A stretch of DNA of 64,000 nt from NCBI RefSeq assembly GCF_030124375.1, contig NZ_JASKLS010000014.1, positions 62,001 through 126,000 on the forward strand. Reading direction: 5' to 3'. Position numbers and translations under genes: made by a program. This document shows positions 37,142-45,532 of this stretch, piece after piece. This DNA comes from Sinorhizobium sp. 6-70. Lineage in GTDB: Bacteria > Pseudomonadota > Alphaproteobacteria > Rhizobiales > Rhizobiaceae. The notes below the pieces were generated by a model. That model was not told where the DNA came from, did no database searches, and was given only the letters and a program-made list of their open reading frames with translations. Position 1 is the stretch's first letter. Each line of letters begins with the position of its first letter.

Positions 37142-38152
37142 TCACTGGCCGGAATTGATCACGCGATCGTCGGCGTCGAAACGGTGCATGCCGCCGATGA
37201 TCGGCGTCGCATGGACGATATCGTCCTCGGCATAGCGATGTTCGCCGAACAGCCGTACGGTGATGGTGCCGACCTCTTCCGTATCGAGATAGACGATCGT
37301 GTCGGCGCCGAGGTGTTCGACATGGATGACCTTGCCCTTCCAGTCGCCGCTCTCGCGGGAAAGCCCGATATGCTCGGGCCGGATCCCGATCGTCTTGGCT
37401 TGCGTATCGCCGAGCCGCTCGCCCTCGATGAAATTCATCTGCGGTGAGCCGATGAAGCCGGCGACGAAGACGTTGGCCGGACGATTATAAAGTTCCATCG
37501 GTGAACCGACCTGCTCGACCCGCCCGGCATTCAGCACGACGATCTTGTCGGCAAGCGTCATCGCCTCGACCTGATCGTGGGTGACATAGATCATCGTCGC
37601 CTTGAGGCTGCGGTGCAGCCGGGCGATCTCCAGCCGCGTATTCACGCGCAGCGCCGCATCAAGGTTCGACAGCGGCTCGTCGAAGAGAAACAGTTTTGGC
37701 TCGCGTACGATCGCACGGCCGATTGCCACGCGCTGCCTCTGCCCGCCCGAAAGCTCGGCCGGACGACGCGCGAGGTAGGGCTCGAGCGACAGCATGCCGG
37801 CCGCCTTGGCGACCTTCTCGTCGATCTCCTTCTTCGGCGCTCCCGCCTGTTTGAGGCCAAGCCCCATGTTGTCCTTGACCGTCAGGTGCGGATAGAGCGC
37901 GTAGGACTGGAACACCATGGCGATGCCGCGCTTGGCCGGAGCCACATGGCCGACCTCCGCGCCGTCGATCTGTACGCTGCCCGAGGTAACATCCTCGAGA
38001 CCGGCAATCGTGCGCAACAGCGTCGATTTTCCGCAGCCGGAGGGGCCGACGAAAATGACGAACTCGCCGTCCTTGACCTCGAGGTCGATGCCTTTCAGCA
38101 CTTCATGACCACCGAAGGCCTTGCGGATGGATTTGAGCTGCAGTGATCCCAC
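37142..38152 (-). CDS. Sugar ABC transporter ATP-binding protein (MsmK/UgpC family)
   Basis: A 336-residue CUT1-type ABC ATPase. Walker A is GPSGCGKST near residue 37, the signature is LSGGQRQRVAIGRA, Walker B is LFLFDEPLSNLDA, and the C-terminal TOBE/regulatory domain begins after residue 240 (FIGSPQMNF). I use a GTG start at 38152 because AAGAGGGG lies seven bases before it and the protein then begins like the family; the open frame upstream is not similar. It is the last gene of the murQ-ABC-oxidoreductase operon, 16 bases after the oxidoreductase. Confidence 0.93.
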   Translation of the reverse strand: MGSLQLKSIRKAFGGHEVLKGIDLEVKDGEFVIFVGPSGCGKSTLLRTIAGLEDVTSGSVQIDGAEVGHVAPAKRGIAMVFQSYALYPHLTVKDNMGLGLKQAGAPKKEIDEKVAKAAGMLSLEPYLARRPAELSGGQRQRVAIGRAIVREPKLFLFDEPLSNLDAALRVNTRLEIARLHRSLKATMIYVTHDQVEAMTLADKIVVLNAGRVEQVGSPMELYNRPANVFVAGFIGSPQMNFIEGERLGDTQAKTIGIRPEHIGLSRESGDWKGKVIHVEHLGADTIVYLDTEEVGTITVRLFGEHRYAEDDIVHATPIIGGMHRFDADDRVINSGQ

Positions 38153-38168
38153 GTGTTGCCCCTCTTGG

Positions 38169-39233
38169 TTAAAGCTTGACCGGCATGCCTGTGCGCACGC
38201 TTTCGTCTGCTGCCAGGCAGATCCTGAGCGACTGCACGGCGTCGTCCATGTGGCGGTCGAGATTGATGTTTTCGCGAATGGCCCTGAGCACGAAGGCCTG
38301 CTCACGGTCACAGAGTTCCTGATGCCCCGGCTCTCCTTCCATCGTCAGGTCCTCGTCGGACTTGAGGAAGCCGCCGTCCGGGCCGGTGGCCGCGCTGTGC
38401 ACGCGAATGACGGCGGTCTTGGTGTGGACGTCGATATCGTCGGATTTGGCGTTCTGGTCCATGACGATCGAAACCGATCCGTTTGGCGAGATCACGTCCT
38501 TCACGAAGAAGGCGGTCTCCGAGATCATCGGTCCCCAGCCGGCCTCGTACCAGCCGACCGACTTATCGTCGAAAATCACCTGCAGATGCCCGTAATTGTA
38601 CATCCCCGGCGCCACCTCGTCGGAGAGGCGCAGGCCCATGCCGCGGACCTCGACCGGCTTGGCGTCGGTGATCTGGCACATCACGTCGACATAATGCACG
38701 CCGCAATCGACGATCGGCGGTGTCGTCTGCATCAGCGACTTGTGCGTCGCCCAGGTCGGCCCGCTGGACTGCTGGTTCAGGTTCATGCGGAAGACGTAAG
38801 GGCCGCCCAGTTTCCTCGCCTCGGCGATGAGCCGCATCCAGGAAGGATGGTGGCGCAGGATGTAGCCGATCACCAGCTTGCGGCCGTTGGCCCGCGCGCA
38901 GGCGACGACGCGCTCGGCATCGGCGACGGTTGTCGCGAGCGGCTTTTCGACGAAGACATGCGCACCTGCTTCCATCGCCATGACGGCATAGTCCGCATGG
39001 CTGTCTGAATAGGTGTTGATCGAGCAGAGCTCCGGCTTGAGTTCGGCGAGCGCCTCCGAGAAGGACGGCAGGATCCCGTACCCGGCCAACGCCTCGGGCA
39101 GCGCGATTTTCGAGCGGTTGACCAGACTGGCGATCTCGAAGCCGGGGTTGTGATGGTAGGCGAGCGCGTGGCTGCGGCCCATATTGCCGAGGCCTGCGCA
39201 AAGCACGCGGATTGGGTTCGCGGAAGAACTCAC
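38169..39233 (-). CDS. Gfo/Idh/MocA-family oxidoreductase
   Basis: A 354-residue NAD(P)-dependent sugar-type oxidoreductase. The Rossmann loop is CAGLGNMGRSHA, the EKP motif is VFVEKPLATT, and the central DCGVHYVDVMCQI fits the catalytic His region. It starts with GTG, and the GTGA overlaps the stop of the preceding permease gene by four bases, so it belongs to the transporter operon. It may oxidise or epimerise the imported sugar, or act as an NAD-dependent glycoside hydrolase as some family members do. The substrate is unknown. Confidence 0.85.
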   Translation of the reverse strand: MSSSANPIRVLCAGLGNMGRSHALAYHHNPGFEIASLVNRSKIALPEALAGYGILPSFSEALAELKPELCSINTYSDSHADYAVMAMEAGAHVFVEKPLATTVADAERVVACARANGRKLVIGYILRHHPSWMRLIAEARKLGGPYVFRMNLNQQSSGPTWATHKSLMQTTPPIVDCGVHYVDVMCQITDAKPVEVRGMGLRLSDEVAPGMYNYGHLQVIFDDKSVGWYEAGWGPMISETAFFVKDVISPNGSVSIVMDQNAKSDDIDVHTKTAVIRVHSAATGPDGGFLKSDEDLTMEGEPGHQELCDREQAFVLRAIRENINLDRHMDDAVQSLRICLAADESVRTGMPVKL

Positions 39234-40069
39234 TTGACTGCTCCTGCCGTGATGCCGCGGATCAGCTGCCGCGAGAAGATGACGTAGAGGATGAGGACCG
39301 GGAAGATCGCGAGCGACAGGGCCGAGAGCACTGCGTTCCAGTTGGTGACGAACTGCCCGATGAAGATCTGCGAGCCGAGCGTCACCGTCTTCGTCGTTTC
39401 CGCCGGCGCCAGGATCAGCGGGAACCAGAGATCGTTCCAGATCGGGATCATGGTGAAGACGGCGACCGTCGCCATTGCCGGGCGCACCAGCGGCAGCACC
39501 AGCCGGAAGAAGATCGCGTATTCCGAAAGCCCGTCGATGCGGCCGGCATTCTTGAGGTCATCCGATACGGTGCGCATGAATTCGGAAAGAATGAAGACGG
39601 CAAGTGGCAGGCCCTGCGCCGTATAGACCAGGATCAGTGCCGTCAGCGTGTTGACGAGTCCGGTCGCGACCATCCCCTGCAGGATGGCGACCGTGCCGAG
39701 GCGGATCGGGATCATGATGCCGAGCGCCAGGTAGAGACCCATCAAGGCATTGCCGCGGAAGCGGTATTCGGAGAGCGCGAAGGCGGCCATCGCGCCGAAG
39801 AGCAGCACGAGCGCGATCGAGACGACCGTGACGATCGTGCTGTTCTGGAAATAGCCGATGAAGTCGCCCTGCTTCAGCACCGTCTGGTAACCGATGAGGC
39901 TGAAGGTTTCCGGCGTCGGGAGCGCCAAGGGTTCGCGGAAGATCGCGTTGCGGCTCTTGAATGAGTTGACGATCGTCAGGAACACTGGAAACAGCGCGAC
40001 GAGCGTGTATGCGATCAACGCGATATGGACGCCGGCAGTCCGACCAAGGGAGGCGCGTGCTTTAGACAT
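39230..40069 (-). CDS. Sugar ABC transporter permease (CUT1, MalG-type)
   Basis: A 279-residue inner-membrane permease with six hydrophobic segments. The EAA loop is NAGRIDGLSEYAIFFRLVLPLVRPA. It is the second of two permeases, 13 bases after the first, and overlaps the oxidoreductase start by four bases. It forms the channel with the upstream permease and the ATPase encoded at the operon end. Confidence 0.93.
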   Translation of the reverse strand: MSKARASLGRTAGVHIALIAYTLVALFPVFLTIVNSFKSRNAIFREPLALPTPETFSLIGYQTVLKQGDFIGYFQNSTIVTVVSIALVLLFGAMAAFALSEYRFRGNALMGLYLALGIMIPIRLGTVAILQGMVATGLVNTLTALILVYTAQGLPLAVFILSEFMRTVSDDLKNAGRIDGLSEYAIFFRLVLPLVRPAMATVAVFTMIPIWNDLWFPLILAPAETTKTVTLGSQIFIGQFVTNWNAVLSALSLAIFPVLILYVIFSRQLIRGITAGAVK

Positions 40070-40082
40070 ACTGGTTCCTCCC

Positions 40083-41033
40083 TCAGAACTGGTAGCGGCG
40101 CATGCGGCGCTGGACGACGAAGAGGTAGAGCGAGACGCCGGCGAGGATGATCAGGAACATGATCGCCGCAATCGTCGCGCCCATCGACCGGTCGCCGAGC
40201 TGGAGCTGGAAACCGAAGAAGGTGCGGTAGAGCAGGGTGCCGAGAATGTCCGTCGACATGTCGGGGCCGGCGAGCGCTCCCTGAACGGTGTAGATCAGGT
40301 CGAAGGCGTTGAAGTTGCCGACGAAGGTGAGGATCGAGACAATGCCGATCGCCGGCAGGATCAAGGGCAGCTTGATCTTCCAGAACTGGCTCCAGCCGGT
40401 CACGCCGTCGCATTCCGCCGCCTCGATCACTTCGTCGGGAATGTTGAGCAGGGCGGCATAGATCAGCATCATCGGGATGCCGATGTATTGCCAGACGGAG
40501 ATCAGCGAGACCGCGATCAGCGCCGTGTCCGGCTTGCCGAGCCAGGGCGCGAACAGCCATTTCAGGCCGACGCTATCGAGGAGAAACGGTGCGACCCCCC
40601 AGATGGGCGACAGGATCAGCTTCCAGATGAAGCCGACGATGACGAAGGACAAGAGCGTCGGCAGGAAGATGGCGGTGCGATAGAAGGCGCTGAAGCGCAG
40701 CTTCGGGATCGACAGCATGGCGGCGAGCGCAATACCGATCGGGTTCTGCACCGCCATGTGGATCAGGAAGAAGATGAAATTGTTCTTGAGCGCATTCCAG
40801 AAGTCCGCCGCCCAGCGCGGGTCGCCGAAAAGCACGTTGAAGTTGCTCAGGCCGACGAAGGTGTACTGGCCCTCGACCGTGTTGTAGAAGGACTGCCTGA
40901 GCGTTTCGATCAGCGGCAGGATCATCACCGCGGTGTAGACGATCAGGGCCGGCAGCAGGAACACGAGGATGTGCCAGCGCCAGGGACGCTTGATCTCGCT
41001 GATGTCCGTCGTTTTGGTGTCGCTTGGGTTCAT
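40083..41033 (-). CDS. Sugar ABC transporter permease (CUT1, MalF-type)
   Basis: A 316-residue permease with six to seven hydrophobic segments, starting with a short cytosolic N-terminus of about 25 residues. The EAA loop is EAAECDGVTGWSQFWKIKLP. It is separated from the binding-protein gene by 421 bases with a hairpin, which probably sets a lower level for the membrane components than for the binding protein. Confidence 0.93.
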   Translation of the reverse strand: MNPSDTKTTDISEIKRPWRWHILVFLLPALIVYTAVMILPLIETLRQSFYNTVEGQYTFVGLSNFNVLFGDPRWAADFWNALKNNFIFFLIHMAVQNPIGIALAAMLSIPKLRFSAFYRTAIFLPTLLSFVIVGFIWKLILSPIWGVAPFLLDSVGLKWLFAPWLGKPDTALIAVSLISVWQYIGIPMMLIYAALLNIPDEVIEAAECDGVTGWSQFWKIKLPLILPAIGIVSILTFVGNFNAFDLIYTVQGALAGPDMSTDILGTLLYRTFFGFQLQLGDRSMGATIAAIMFLIILAGVSLYLFVVQRRMRRYQF

Positions 41034-41414
41034 CGGCCTCTGGCCCGCTCTAAAACTGGCTGGCCGTTATTGGCGCAGCTCCGATTTCGTCCGAAATGCA
41101 GCGCGCCGCACGACGCGCAAAACGTTCCGGTCCTTTGATTCAGACCACCGTTCGCGTTCGGCAATTTGCCTGAACGCGGGATGCCCCGGTCGTGGATCGG
41201 TTCGCCCCTTGCGCCTCTCCACGGGAGCATGACGCGGGTACCCGGCTGAGCCGAGTATGAGGGGTGTGGTGCAGGCGAAGGCACCGCCTCGACCATGGAA
41301 AAATGCCGGCTGAGCCGCGTTCCCAGGTCCCCTCACGTCCGGCTTCGCACCGGACATCCAAACACAAATACGGCGTCGTTCACAGCGCACGACGGAAATT
41401 TCGTACGAGAACAA
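41034..41414. other. Long intra-operon spacer between binding protein and permease genes
   Basis: No gene is seen. The minus strand contains GGCTCAGCCGG twice, 80 or so bases apart (near 41240 and 41306), and several GC-rich short hairpins such as GTCCGGTGCGAAGCCGGAC (around 41336-41355). It may be an inserted repeat or a structured mRNA spacer. Confidence 0.4.
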
Positions 41415-41445
41415 GGGCGCGCGATCCGCGCGGGATCACGCGCCC
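41415..41445 (-). terminator. Attenuator-like hairpin after the binding-protein gene
   Basis: The stem is GGGCGCG/CGCGCCC with an inner GATCC/GGATC, followed on the minus strand by TTGTTCTC. It lies 10 bases past the binding-protein stop, the usual place for partial termination in ABC operons. Confidence 0.65.
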
Positions 41446-41454
41446 GTTCCAAGC

Positions 41455-42711
41455 TTATTTGGCCGGCTTGTACCAGCTGTCGAGGCCGTCCTGAAGCTTC
41501 TTGGCGGCCACTTCCGGCGTGTCAGTGCCGTTGATGACGTTGGCCGATTCAACCCAGGCCTCGTTCTCGAGGTTCGGGGTTCCGCGCGACAGAATCTGAT
41601 AGGTCGAACGGATCGTCGGCTTGCACTTTTCACGCCAAGAGACGAACTCCTGGGCGAGCGGGTCGGCCATCTTCACCGGCGTCGAGTTCAGGCTGAAGAA
41701 TCCCGGCAATGCGTTCGCGTAGAGATCCGCGAATTCCGGCGAAGCGACCCAGCTGAGGAAGGTTTTTGCGGCCTCGGTGTTCGGGCTCTTGGCGTTGAGG
41801 CCGATGCCGATGTCGTTGTGGTCGGAGATGTAGCAGGTGTCTCCGGCCTTCTTTACCGGCGGCGGGAAGGCGCCCATCTTGAACTGTGCCTGCGTGTTGA
41901 AGCCAGAGATTTCCCACGAGCCGGCAGGGTAAATTGCCGCGCGGCCGAGCGTGAAGAGGTTCTGGCTGTCCGGGTAGGTCTGAGCTTCGAAGCCGTCACC
42001 CAGATAGTCCTTCCACTTGGCGAGCACCCGGAAAGGTTCGACCCATGGCTCGTCCGTCAGCTTCTGCTCGCCCTTGATCAGCGCCAGGCGGCCTTCTTCG
42101 CCCTTCCAATAGGTCGGACCGATGTTCTGATAGCCCATGGTCGCGGCTTCCCAGAGGTCCTTGGTGCCCATCGCCATCGGGATGTAGTTGCCGTCAGCCT
42201 TGATCTTATCAAGAACGGCGAAGAACTCCTCTTCGGTCGTCGGCACCGAAAGGCCGAGCTGGTCGAAGGCGTCCTTGTTGTAGATGAAGCCGTGGATGAC
42301 CGAAGCCATCGGCACGCAGAAGGTCGTCTTGCCGTCGTCCGTCGTCCAGGCGGACTTCGCGACATCAGAGAAGTTTTCCATGCCCGGCAAGTTGGTCAGG
42401 TCGGCGAGGTGCTTCCGGTTATAGACTTCGAGCGAAGGGTCGAAGGGGCGGCAGGTGATGAGGTCGCCGGCGGATCCGGCGTCGAGCTTGGCGTTGAGGG
42501 CGGCGTTGTATTCGGTCGGCGCGGACGGCGAGAAGACGACCTTGATGCCCGGATTCTTCGCCTCGAAGGCGGGGATCAGCTTTTCCTGCCAGATGGCCAG
42601 GTCATCGTTACGCCAGCTCTCGATGGTGAGCGTCGTGTCCGCGTACGCAAGCCCGGCCGAGCCGAGAATGCTCGACGCGAGCAGCAAGCCTTTCACTGTT
42701 GTGCGGGTCAT
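41455..42711 (-). CDS. Sugar ABC transporter substrate-binding protein (CUT1)
   Basis: A 418-residue periplasmic binding protein with a signal peptide (KGLLLASSILGSAGLAYA, cut near ADTTLT). The fold is the extracellular solute-binding family 1: TLTIESWRNDDLAIWQEKLIP at the mature N-terminus and GRAAIYPAGSWEISG in the C-lobe. Two pairs of cysteines may form disulfides. It is encoded 50 bases after murQ, so the ligand is probably an amino sugar such as GlcNAc, MurNAc or a small peptidoglycan or chitin fragment. Confidence 0.92.
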   Translation of the reverse strand: MTRTTVKGLLLASSILGSAGLAYADTTLTIESWRNDDLAIWQEKLIPAFEAKNPGIKVVFSPSAPTEYNAALNAKLDAGSAGDLITCRPFDPSLEVYNRKHLADLTNLPGMENFSDVAKSAWTTDDGKTTFCVPMASVIHGFIYNKDAFDQLGLSVPTTEEEFFAVLDKIKADGNYIPMAMGTKDLWEAATMGYQNIGPTYWKGEEGRLALIKGEQKLTDEPWVEPFRVLAKWKDYLGDGFEAQTYPDSQNLFTLGRAAIYPAGSWEISGFNTQAQFKMGAFPPPVKKAGDTCYISDHNDIGIGLNAKSPNTEAAKTFLSWVASPEFADLYANALPGFFSLNSTPVKMADPLAQEFVSWREKCKPTIRSTYQILSRGTPNLENEAWVESANVINGTDTPEVAAKKLQDGLDSWYKPAK

Positions 42712-42761
42712 TCATGTTCTCCCTTTTATAAGCGCCGCCACGGCGCGGTTTGGATCCCAGT

Positions 42762-43661
42762 TTATCGGCGCGAGACGGTTTCGATCGCCCGGCGCAAATT
42801 CTGATTGGTGTCTTTGAGTGCGGTTTCGGCGGCGGCAACATCGTCAGCCCCGGACGCGAGCAGGATCGCGATCTTGACCGAACCGGAGGCCGCCTTGATC
42901 AGCCTGCCTGCCTCGGCAGCGCTGACGCCGGTGATGTCGCAGACGATGCGCATCGCGCGCCCTTGCAACTTGATATTGTCGGCACGCAGATTGATCATGT
43001 GCCCGTCGAGCACGTGGCCGAGATGGATGCCGACCAGCGTCGAAAACATGTTGAAGGCGATCTTCTGCGCCGTGCCGGCACCCATGCGGGTCGAGCCGGA
43101 TACGACTTCCGGCGGCGTCTGCAGGAGGATCGCGACGTCGGCATCCTTGAAAAGCGGCGCGCCGGCATTGTTGGCAATGGCGATGACTTTTGCGCCGCGC
43201 TTCTTCGCCTCGTCGGCAGCGGCGAGCGCATAGGGGGTGGAGCCGCTGGCGGAGACGGAGATGAGGCAGTCGCCGGCCGCGATTGCGGCGTTGCGAACAT
43301 CCGCGCGCGCAAGATCCATGTCGTCCTCGTAGCCTCCGGCGAGATCGGTGAGGCTTGCCGCGCCACCGGCGAGAAGAACGACGATCTGTTCCTGGGGGAT
43401 GCCGTAGGTGCCCGGCAGTTCGAGTGCGTCGGCCATCGCCATCAGACCGGAGCTTCCCGCGCCCGCATAGGCAAGCCGCCCGCCGGCGGAAAGAAGACCG
43501 GCTGCAAGCGCAGCTGCGGCCGAGATCTGCTCGATCGCCGCGTCGACCGATTTCGCGGCGGCCTGTTGACCGGAGGCAAGCAGGCGAAGCGCGAGCGCCG
43601 GATGCATCACATCCAGGCCCTTGGCGTTATTGTGGCGCTCTTCGGTCTTTGCTGACGGCAT
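42762..43661 (-). CDS. murQ: MurQ-like N-acetylmuramic acid 6-phosphate etherase (SIS domain)
   Basis: A 299-residue SIS-fold protein. The family signature GSTRMGAGTAQKIAFNM is present, and both catalytic Glu positions of MurQ are kept: DALELPGTYG and GGYEDD. MurQ cleaves the D-lactyl ether of MurNAc-6-phosphate to give GlcNAc-6-phosphate and D-lactate. The ATG at 43661 has GAGGAG nine bases upstream. It is the first gene of the leftward operon and is divergent from the BadF-type kinase gene, with an operator-like repeat 26 bases before its start. Confidence 0.88.
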   Translation of the reverse strand: MPSAKTEERHNNAKGLDVMHPALALRLLASGQQAAAKSVDAAIEQISAAAALAAGLLSAGGRLAYAGAGSSGLMAMADALELPGTYGIPQEQIVVLLAGGAASLTDLAGGYEDDMDLARADVRNAAIAAGDCLISVSASGSTPYALAAADEAKKRGAKVIAIANNAGAPLFKDADVAILLQTPPEVVSGSTRMGAGTAQKIAFNMFSTLVGIHLGHVLDGHMINLRADNIKLQGRAMRIVCDITGVSAAEAGRLIKAASGSVKIAILLASGADDVAAAETALKDTNQNLRRAIETVSRR

Positions 43662-43687
43662 TCGCTGTGTCTCCTCTCGGTGAATTA

Positions 43688-43705
43688 ATGCCAAAAAAAT
43701 ACCAA
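43688..43705 (-). promoter_or_regulatory. Operator-like element before murQ
   Basis: On the minus strand it reads TTGGTATTTTTTTGGCAT: two TTGG(T/C)AT half-sites spaced 11 bases apart. It is a mirror copy, with one base changed, of the element at 43820-43837. TTGGT is the half-site type bound by HutC-family GntR regulators of amino-sugar genes. Confidence 0.65.
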
Positions 43706-43819
43706 TTGTCTAGGAGAATTTTAATTTTTGTGGCTTGGGGCGGCGGACACTGAAAATGCGTGCGGAAAAACAAAGATTTATTTCAAATGTTTGTCACTCG
43801 AAAAAATCTCGCTTGGTTA

Positions 43820-43837
43820 TTGGTATTTTTTTGGTAT
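43820..43837 (+). promoter_or_regulatory. Operator-like element before the kinase-gntR operon
   Basis: TTGGTATTTTTTTGGTAT, 21 bases before the kinase ATG. Another TTGGT lies at 43813. It faces the element at 43688-43705 in opposite orientation and overlaps a possible promoter (TTGGTT 43813, TATCTT 43835). Confidence 0.65.
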
Positions 43838-43857
43838 CTTGTCTGACGGAGGTGCCC

Positions 43858-44742
43858 ATGACGTCTTACCTGATCGGAATCGATGGCGGCGGAACGAGTT
43901 GCCGGGCGGCCGTTGCCGCGACGGACGGTCGGATTCTCGGCCGTGGAAAGGCTGGCGCCGCAAACATCCTCACCGATCCGGAGACGGCGCTTGCGAACAT
44001 AACGGAGGCCTCGCGGGCCGCCTTCGAGGATGCCGGCCTCGATCCGGCCGGCATCACGGCGGCCAATGCGATCGTCGGCGTTGCGGGTCACAATGTCGGC
44101 GATGCCGTGCACTATGTGAAACGGCGCCTTCCCTTCGCAGCGGCAGAGATCGAGTCCGATGGCCTGATCGCGCTTCAGGGCGCGCTTGGCGCAACAGACG
44201 GCGCGGTCGCCATTCTCGGGACGGGCACCATTTATATCGCGCGCCACGGGGAAGCCGTAAGCTATATCGGCGGCTGGGGCTTCACGATCGGCGATCACGG
44301 CAGCGGCGCGCGCATCGGCCATGCGCTGCTGCAGGAAAGCCTGCTTGCCTTCGACGGCATTCACGAGGGCTCGCCGGTCACCGATTCCGTCATGGCTGAA
44401 TTCAACAACGATCCGAGGGACGTCGTCGACTTTGCGCGGCTGGCCAAGCCCGGCGAATTCGGACGCTACGCCCCGCGTGTCTTCGAGCATGCCGGGCGCG
44501 GCGATGCCGTGGCGCTGCGCTTGCTCGAGGCCGCTGCGACCACGGTCGACGAGGCGCTCGACGTGGTCGTGTCGCGAGGAAGCGAGCGGCTGTGCCTGCT
44601 CGGCGGGTTGGCGCCGCTTTATCGCCCGTGGCTCGCCGAGCGCCACCAGAAGCATCTTGTCGAAGCGGAGGCGGACGCCTTGACCGGAGCGGTGGCGCTC
44701 GCAGCCCAACGCTTCGGCTCCAGGCCGGAGGGCGGCGCATGA
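43858..44742 (+). CDS. BadF/BadG/BcrA/BcrD-family sugar kinase (MurK/NagK-like)
   Basis: A 294-residue ASKHA-fold kinase. The phosphate-1 loop is GIDGGGTSCRAAV at the N-terminus, and ILGTGTIYIARHG is the second phosphate loop. This family includes Clostridium MurK, which phosphorylates both MurNAc and GlcNAc at C6, and eukaryotic GlcNAc kinase. Being next to murQ and nagA, it most likely makes MurNAc-6P and/or GlcNAc-6P. GGAGG lies 5 bases before the ATG at 43858. Its stop overlaps the gntR start by four bases. Confidence 0.88.
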   Translation: MTSYLIGIDGGGTSCRAAVAATDGRILGRGKAGAANILTDPETALANITEASRAAFEDAGLDPAGITAANAIVGVAGHNVGDAVHYVKRRLPFAAAEIESDGLIALQGALGATDGAVAILGTGTIYIARHGEAVSYIGGWGFTIGDHGSGARIGHALLQESLLAFDGIHEGSPVTDSVMAEFNNDPRDVVDFARLAKPGEFGRYAPRVFEHAGRGDAVALRLLEAAATTVDEALDVVVSRGSERLCLLGGLAPLYRPWLAERHQKHLVEAEADALTGAVALAAQRFGSRPEGGA

Positions 44743-45503
44743 CCCAGCAACTTGCCGCCATCCTGCCGCTGGAAGGCTTGCAGTCGGGCGGGGCCGGTCC
44801 GCTCTATCTGAAGCTCAGGCAGTCGCTCGAGGAAGCCATCCTCTCGGGCAAGCTCAACCACGGCGATGCGCTGCCACCGGAGCGGGATCTCGCGGACTAT
44901 GCCAATATCAGCCGGGTGACCGTGCGCAAGGCGGTCGATGACCTTGTGCGCGACGGGCTGCTCGTGCGCCGCCATGGCTCCGGGACCTTCGTCGTCAGGC
45001 CTGTCTCGCGCGTCGAGCAGTCGCTGTCGAGGCTGACGTCCTTTACCGAGGACATGGCCCGGCGGGGCCTGAATGCACGGGCGGAGTGGCTGGAGCGGGG
45101 ACTGTTCCACCCGTCGCCCGACGAAATGATGACGCTCGGCCTTCCGGCTGATGCCCTGGTCGCGCGTCTCGGCCGCCTGCGCATTGCCGACGGCATGCCG
45201 CTGGCGATCGAGCGCGCCAGCATCTCGACCGAATTCCTGCCGGACCCGCTGGCGGTGACTTCGTCGCTTTATGCCGCCCTCGACAAAACCCGCTCTCGGC
45301 CCGTCCGGGCGGTGCAGCGCATTTCGGCCTGCAATATCAAGGATCCTGACGCGTCGATGCTCGGCGTTGCCGTCGGCGCCGCCGGCCTTTCGATCGAGCG
45401 TGTCTCTTATCTTGCGTCGGGGCGCGTCGTTGAATTCACCCGCTCGCTCTATCGGGGCGATGCCTATGATTTTGTCGCGGAACTGACGCTTTCGGAGTCC
45501 TGA
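44739..45503 (+). CDS. GntR-family (HutC/UTRA) transcriptional regulator
   Basis: A 254-residue regulator. The N-terminal winged helix (about 20-90) shows GDALPPERDLADYANISRVT and RRHGSGTFVV; the C-terminal UTRA ligand domain spans about 105-250. Members such as NagR and DasR sense phosphorylated amino sugars. Its ATG overlaps the kinase stop (ATGA), so it is co-transcribed with the genes it presumably controls and may repress its own operon through the mirrored TTGGTAT elements. Confidence 0.92.
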   Translation: MTQQLAAILPLEGLQSGGAGPLYLKLRQSLEEAILSGKLNHGDALPPERDLADYANISRVTVRKAVDDLVRDGLLVRRHGSGTFVVRPVSRVEQSLSRLTSFTEDMARRGLNARAEWLERGLFHPSPDEMMTLGLPADALVARLGRLRIADGMPLAIERASISTEFLPDPLAVTSSLYAALDKTRSRPVRAVQRISACNIKDPDASMLGVAVGAAGLSIERVSYLASGRVVEFTRSLYRGDAYDFVAELTLSES

Positions 45504-45532
45504 TCCGCGCCTCACAGAAAAAGGAATGGATG

